Source of the DNA: Halobacteriales archaeon QS_5_70_17
GTDB lineage: Archaea; Halobacteriota; Halobacteria; Halobacteriales; Haloarculaceae
DNA length: 32,624 bases
Assembly: GCA_003021975.1 (NCBI GenBank)
Contig: PXRR01000044.1
Location: 4,410-37,033, forward strand
Reading direction: 5' to 3'
Below are positions 29,323 through 32,624 of this stretch, one piece after another. The position numbers and the translations under genes are program-made. Position 1 is the stretch's first letter. Each line of letters starts with the position of its first letter. The notes beneath the pieces are model-generated. The model saw only the letters and a program-made list of their open reading frames with translations. It had not been told where the DNA came from and made no database searches.

Positions 29323-30450
29323 ATGAGTACGACCGCGGAGCTAGACCGGGTCGACCGGGCGATCGTCAACGCGTTCCAGGGAGGGTTCCCGGTCGCCCGG
29401 CAGCCCTTCGAACCGGCCGCGGCCGCGCTCCGCGAGCGCGGCGTCGGCGTCTCCGCGGACGACCTCCTCGCGCGCGTTCGCGAGATGGACGAGGCGGGGA
29501 CGCTCTCGCGGTTCGGCGCGCTGGTCGACGCCGAGGCCATCGGCGGCACCGCGACCCTCGTCGCGATGCACGCCCCCGAGGACCGGTTCGACGAGGTCGC
29601 AGAGCGGGTCAACGCCCACCGGGAGGTCGCGCACAACTACGAGCGCGAGCACCCCCACCTGAACATGTGGTTCGTCGTCAGCGTCGCCGACCCCGAGGAG
29701 GTCGGGCGCGTGCTCGACGACATCGAGCGGGAGACGGGTCAGGAGACGTACAACCTGCCGAAGGTCGACGAGTTCCGCGTCGAGGCGAAGTTCCTCCTCG
29801 ACGGGCCCGTCCCCGACGGCGACGTCGACTGCTCGGGGGCGGGACCGGACGTCGCTCCCGTCGAGCGCGACGCGCTGACGCCCGCCGAGCGCGACCTCGT
29901 CGTCGAGATCCAGGACGGCCTCCCGGTCACCGAGACGCCGTACGCCGACGTCGCCGAGGCGATCGGCCGCGACCCGGAGTGGGTCGTCCGAACGATCGAG
30001 CGCTTCGACCGCGAGGGGAAGGTCCGACGCGTCGGCGTGATCCCCAACCACTACGCGCTGGGCTACACCGAGAACGGCATGACCGTCTGGGACGTCCCCG
30101 ACGGCGTCGTAGGCGAGGTCGGACCCGCGGTGGCGAGCCTGGATTTCGTCACCCACTGTTACCGGCGGCCGCGTCACGAGGGCGTCTGGCCGTACAACTT
30201 CTTCGCAATGACCCACGGGCGCACCGAAGACGAGTCCCGCGAGCGCATCCGGCGGGTCCGCGAGACCATGGCGGAGTTCTGGTCGGTCGGCGAGGACGAC
30301 TGGGACACGCTGTTCTCGACGCGGATCCTCAAGAAGACGGGCATCCGAATCGGAGAGCGCGCCGCGGCGAACACCGCCGACGGCGAGGGCGACCCCGAGG
30401 ACATAGACGGCGGCCCCCCGGGCGCGAACGCGGACGCGACCCCCGAGTGA
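29323..30450 (+). CDS. ahbAB: Fused siroheme decarboxylase AhbA-AhbB (Lrp/AsnC-like double domain)
   Basis: A 375-residue protein with two Lrp/AsnC-like halves: each begins with a winged helix (DRVDRAIVNAFQGGFPV; AERDLVVEIQDGLPVTETPY) and continues to a RAM-like domain (NYEREHPHLNMWFVV; HCYRRPRHEGVWPYNFFAM). The family is known as siroheme decarboxylase, often two proteins AhbA and AhbB, which removes two acetate carboxyls from siroheme to give 12,18-didecarboxysiroheme in the alternative archaeal heme pathway. The His/Arg-rich RRPRH and WPYN stretch is typical of the active site. The downstream genes, precorrin-2 dehydrogenase and HemA, belong to the same route, so this is a heme operon. The fusion looks real: the two halves join without a stop. 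A short acidic tail ends at 30450. Confidence 0.9.
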   Translation: MSTTAELDRVDRAIVNAFQGGFPVARQPFEPAAAALRERGVGVSADDLLARVREMDEAGTLSRFGALVDAEAIGGTATLVAMHAPEDRFDEVAERVNAHREVAHNYEREHPHLNMWFVVSVADPEEVGRVLDDIERETGQETYNLPKVDEFRVEAKFLLDGPVPDGDVDCSGAGPDVAPVERDALTPAERDLVVEIQDGLPVTETPYADVAEAIGRDPEWVVRTIERFDREGKVRRVGVIPNHYALGYTENGMTVWDVPDGVVGEVGPAVASLDFVTHCYRRPRHEGVWPYNFFAMTHGRTEDESRERIRRVRETMAEFWSVGEDDWDTLFSTRILKKTGIRIGERAAANTADGEGDPEDIDGGPPGANADATPE

Positions 30451-30508
30451 GCATGACCGGGAGCGGGCCGTTCGGCGCGCGGTCGCGGCGAGAACGGGGG
30501 CGGTAGCC

Positions 30509-31068
30509 GTGCAACCGCTGCTCCACGACTTCGAGGGCGAGCGCGTGCTCGTGTTCGGCGGCGGGCGGGTCGGCGCGGTTGCAGAGCGTCCCGCGCTCGT
30601 CGGCGGCCGCGGCGACGGCGTCGTTGACGTCGCCGTCGTCGGTCGCGGCGACGACCAGCGCCGGGGCGACCCGGTCGAGCCACCCGGCGACCGCGTCGGG
30701 GCCGGGGGCTGCCCGGACCTGACCGCGCCGACCACTCGGGCGCGCGTGACCCGGGGCGGGTCGCGGTCCCGTCGACGGTCCGTGAGGGGCCGGTCGTCGT
30801 CGGCATCTCGACGGGCGCTCCGGCGCTCACCCGGGTCCTCCGCCAGCGGATCGAGGAGACCGTCCGGGCGGCCGGCGAACTGGCGCCGCTGGTCGGACGG
30901 CTCCGCGGGCGACTCGACGGCCTCCCTGCGGACCGGCGCCGCGCCGTCCTCCGTCGGGTGGTCCGGTCGGACCGCGTTTGGAAGGCTTTAGGTTCCGGAA
31001 CCACTAATCCGGAGCAGACAGTGGACGAAATAGTCTCCGAGGAGCTCGGTGAGGACAGACAATGGTAG
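30509..31068 (+). pseudogene. cysG: Precorrin-2 dehydrogenase / siroheme synthase N-type, scrambled by an internal inversion and a deletion
   Basis: The GTG at 30509 opens HDFEGERVLVFGGGRVGA, the NAD-binding start of the dehydrogenase that makes sirohydrochlorin (CysG N-half/Met8 type). The next 140 bases make no sense forward, but their reverse complement encodes the missing middle, including VAGWLDRVAPALVVAATDD and NDAVAAAADERGTLCNRAD. From 30723 on, DHSGARDPGRVAVPSTVREG and the helical C-terminus are again forward and run in one frame to a TAG at 31066-31068, overlapping the hemA start by seven bases. Turning the middle back restores the CNRAD-HSGARD join in frame. The left join is still off frame and lacks the RKARRF-type stretch and about 28-30 residues, roughly 85-90 bp. 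It is non-functional as written; without it the pathway from HemA products to AhbAB would be blocked. Confidence 0.86.
30568..30733. repeat. 12-bp perfect inverted repeat bounding the inverted cysG segment
   Basis: GGTCGGCGCGGT at 30568-30579 and ACCGCGCCGACC at 30722-30733 are exact reverse complements and enclose 142 bp (30580-30721) that read correctly only on the opposite strand. The left copy follows from the VGA codons, the right from the NRAD codons of an ordinary gene of this family, so the repeat probably pre-existed by chance and served as the site of exchange. Confidence 0.8.
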
Positions 31069-32370
31069 GCACGGGCGTCGTCACGGGGATCAGCATCGCT
31101 CACGAGCGTGCGGACCTTGCCACCATCGAAGCCGCCTGCGCCGACGGGCAGGCCGGCGTCGTCCGTTCGCTGCTCGCGGACGCGGCAGTCACCGAGGCCT
31201 TCGCCCTCCAGACGTGCAACCGCGCGGAGGCGTACGTCGTCGCCGAGGACGGCGAGGCCGGCCGCGCGGCCCTCGAGCCGCTCGTCGCCGGCGTCGAGGA
31301 GTCCGCGGTCCGGTGGCTCGGCCACGAGGAGGGGCTACGCCACCTGATGCGGGTCGCCTGCGGGCTGGAGTCGATCGTCGTCGGCGAGGACCAGATCCTC
31401 GGGCAGGTGCGCGACGCCTACGTCGAGGCCCGCGACGTCGGCGGGATCGGGCCGGTCTTCGAGGACGCCGTCACGAAGGCGATCCACGTCGGCGAGCGGG
31501 CCCGCACCGAAACCGCGATCAACGAGGGGGCGACCTCGCTGGGCAGCGCGGCCGCCGACGTGGCGGCCCTCGAGGTGGCCCTGGAGTCGGCGACGGCACT
31601 GGTCGTCGGCACCGGCGAGATGGGCACGCTCGCCGCCCGCGCGCTCGCCGACCGGGTCGATCACCTCGTCGTCGCCAACCGGACGCTCCGGAGCGCGCGC
31701 CACGTCGCCGAGACGCTCTCCGGCGACGGCCTCGAAACCAGCGCCGTCGGCCTGGGGGCGCTCCCGACGGTGCTGGCCTGGGCGGACGTCGCCGTCACCG
31801 CGACCGGCGCCGAGGACCCCGTCGTCGACGCCGGCGACGTCGCGACCGCCGGCGAGACCGTCCTGATCGACATCGCCCGGCCGCGGGACGTCGACCCCGC
31901 GACCGACGACGTCGACGGGGGCACCGTCCGCGGTCGAGGCGATGATCGACCGGGAGTTCGATCGCCTCATCTCCCAGTTCAAGCGCAAGCGCGCCGACGA
32001 GGTCATCAGCGCGATGTACGAGTCCGCCGAGCGGACCAAGCGCCGCGAGGTCGGGCGCGCGCTGTCGAAACTCGAGGCCGACGACCTGACCGACGACCAG
32101 CGCGAGACCGTCGAGGCGATGGCCGACGCGCTGGTCGGTCAGTTGCTCGCCGCACCGACGAAGAGCCTCCGGGACGCCGCCGAGCGCGACGATTGGTCGA
32201 CGATCAACACCGCGATCCGGCTGTTCGATCCCCACGGCGGCGCCGGCGGGGCCGACGGGTCGGTGCCCAACGAGATCCCCGACCTGGAAGAGGCCGGCCC
32301 CGAGGACGTCCCCGAGGGGGTCCGCGACGCGATGCCCCAGGCGGTGCTCGACCGGATCGGGGAGGACTGA
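31062..32370 (+). pseudogene. hemA: Glutamyl-tRNA reductase HemA, frame-disrupted by a deletion
   Basis: The ATG at 31062 starts VTGISIAHERADLATIEAAC, followed by the catalytic-Cys region AFALQTCNRAEAYVV, then CGLESIVVGEDQILGQV and the NADPH domain ALVVGTGEMGTLAARALAD and DIARPRDVDPATDDVDGG. Near 31920-31935 the frame breaks. The C-terminal dimerisation domain, SAVEAMIDREFDRLISQFKR onwards, is in another frame from about 31929 and ends at 32370. Relatives have about 23 residues between VDG and VEAM, so about 70 bp appear to be missing; length is 1309 bp, not a multiple of three. HemA makes glutamate-1-semialdehyde from glutamyl-tRNA, the entry to all tetrapyrroles, and is the last gene of this heme operon. 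As sole HemA it would be essential, so an artefact must be considered. Confidence 0.88.
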
Positions 32371-32423
32371 CGGCCGGGGGCGGGTTTCAGTGACAGAGCC
32401 TCGTGAATGTGGCAGTACACTCG

Positions 32424-32525
32424 CTAGCGCGTCGGAAATCCAGCAACCAGTTGCTTGAACTCCCCGGCATACAGGTCGTCTGACCGCTCGCGGCCCGTGA
32501 GGTTTAGCTGTGAATGGGTTGGCAA
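32424..32525 (-). pseudogene. Possible 3' fragment of an unidentified gene, low GC
   Basis: Read on the reverse strand, this stretch ends in LTGRERSDDLYAGEFKQLV followed by AGFPTR and a TAG at 32424-32426, in a frame with no stop back to 32526, where the sequence changes to the 99-bp repeat. It reads like a real protein C-terminus, and its GC content (roughly 55-60%) is visibly below the rest of the window, as for insertion-sequence genes in haloarchaea. I cannot name the family. The upstream part is absent here, so it is a fragment at a join. Confidence 0.35.
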
Positions 32526-32624
32526 CGGGCGCTCTCGGTCCCGTCGGCGACCGCGTCCGGCGGCGTATCCAAATCCCGAGAGGATTAAGTGGGCCTCGGC
32601 GGAATCCAGTGTCGTGTCTCACAC
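32526..32624. repeat. Terminal copy of a 99-bp inverted repeat
   Basis: The last 99 bases equal the reverse complement of 24026-24124: the tail of the conserved protein gene, the DUF92 promoter and its first 11 bases (GTG at 32614), now on the + strand. Identity ends at the junction with low-GC sequence at 32525. An exact 99-base overlap at a contig end is what short-read assembly graphs give at an unresolved branch, but a real second copy is possible. Confidence 0.9.

Noticed and set aside
30580-30721. Forward reading of the cysG middle as a novel Arg/Gly-rich linker
   Set aside because: The reverse complement gives exactly the residues the family lacks here, so the forward reading is nonsense.
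1-32624. CRISPR arrays, rRNA or tRNA genes, complete insertion sequences
   Set aside because: I looked for regularly spaced repeats, cloverleaf sequences and transposase motifs and saw none, apart from the low-GC fragment near 32.4 kb.

Overview
The window is haloarchaeal (class Halobacteria). It is very GC-rich, its proteins are loaded with Asp and Glu, and many genes sit 25-30 bp behind a TATA-like box with no leader. The family content also fits: a salactin-like actin, LWR-salt protein, archaeal DnaG, aIF5A with deoxyhypusine synthase and agmatinase, tandem CspA, a fused AhbA/AhbB siroheme decarboxylase and DUF7344-type regulators. The sequence looks like one complete contig of a draft assembly. 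It begins inside an MFS transporter gene, and its last 99 bp are an exact reverse complement of an internal segment.

Layout. 1-5.5 kb: MFS transporter (partial, -), orphan ArlD/ArlE-domain protein, salactin-like ATPase, then a GT2 polyprenyl-phosphate glycosyltransferase one base ahead of a GT-C-type membrane protein. 5.5-9.6 kb: hypusine module (deoxyhypusine synthase, agmatinase, aIF5A) with a lipoprotein, a Nif3/DUF34 protein, a 32-residue cationic ORF and a 56-residue ORF. 9.7-13.2 kb: aminotransferase, ABC1/UbiB kinase-like protein, Hsp20. 13.6-17.3 kb: two MoeA paralogues, the second fused to a substrate-binding domain and frame-disrupted. 17.1-20.7 kb: small zinc protein, HAD phosphatase, LWR-salt protein, pterin carbinolamine dehydratase, sodium:solute symporter with a small membrane partner. 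20.9-24.5 kb: CsaA-like protein, DnaG (frame-disrupted), DUF92 membrane protein, a haloarchaeal conserved protein. 25-27.5 kb: PanB flanked by two cis-prenyltransferase homologues whose motifs are complementary. 27.7-29.2 kb: two tandem CspA genes, a DUF5778-like protein, a winged-helix protein, a mini zinc protein. 29.3-32.4 kb: heme operon (AhbAB, precorrin-2 dehydrogenase, HemA), in which the last two genes are disrupted.

Functional themes are translation-factor hypusination, molybdopterin synthesis, the siroheme-to-heme pathway, and polyprenyl-phosphate-dependent glycosylation (cis-prenyltransferases, GT2, GT-C, possibly DUF92).

The most notable observations are these. First, a putative two-subunit cis-prenyltransferase with the DGNRR motif on one protein and the C-terminal RxG motif on the other, as in eukaryotic DHDDS/NgBR. 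Second, a precorrin-2 dehydrogenase gene whose middle 142 bp is inverted between 12-bp inverted repeats and has also lost about 85-90 bp. Third, three more genes (moeA2, dnaG, hemA) broken by small indels, which together with the terminal 99-bp repeat raises the possibility of amplification or assembly artefact. Fourth, a 32-residue Arg/Lys-rich ORF with a strong Shine-Dalgarno sequence. I found no rRNA, tRNA, CRISPR array or complete insertion sequence.
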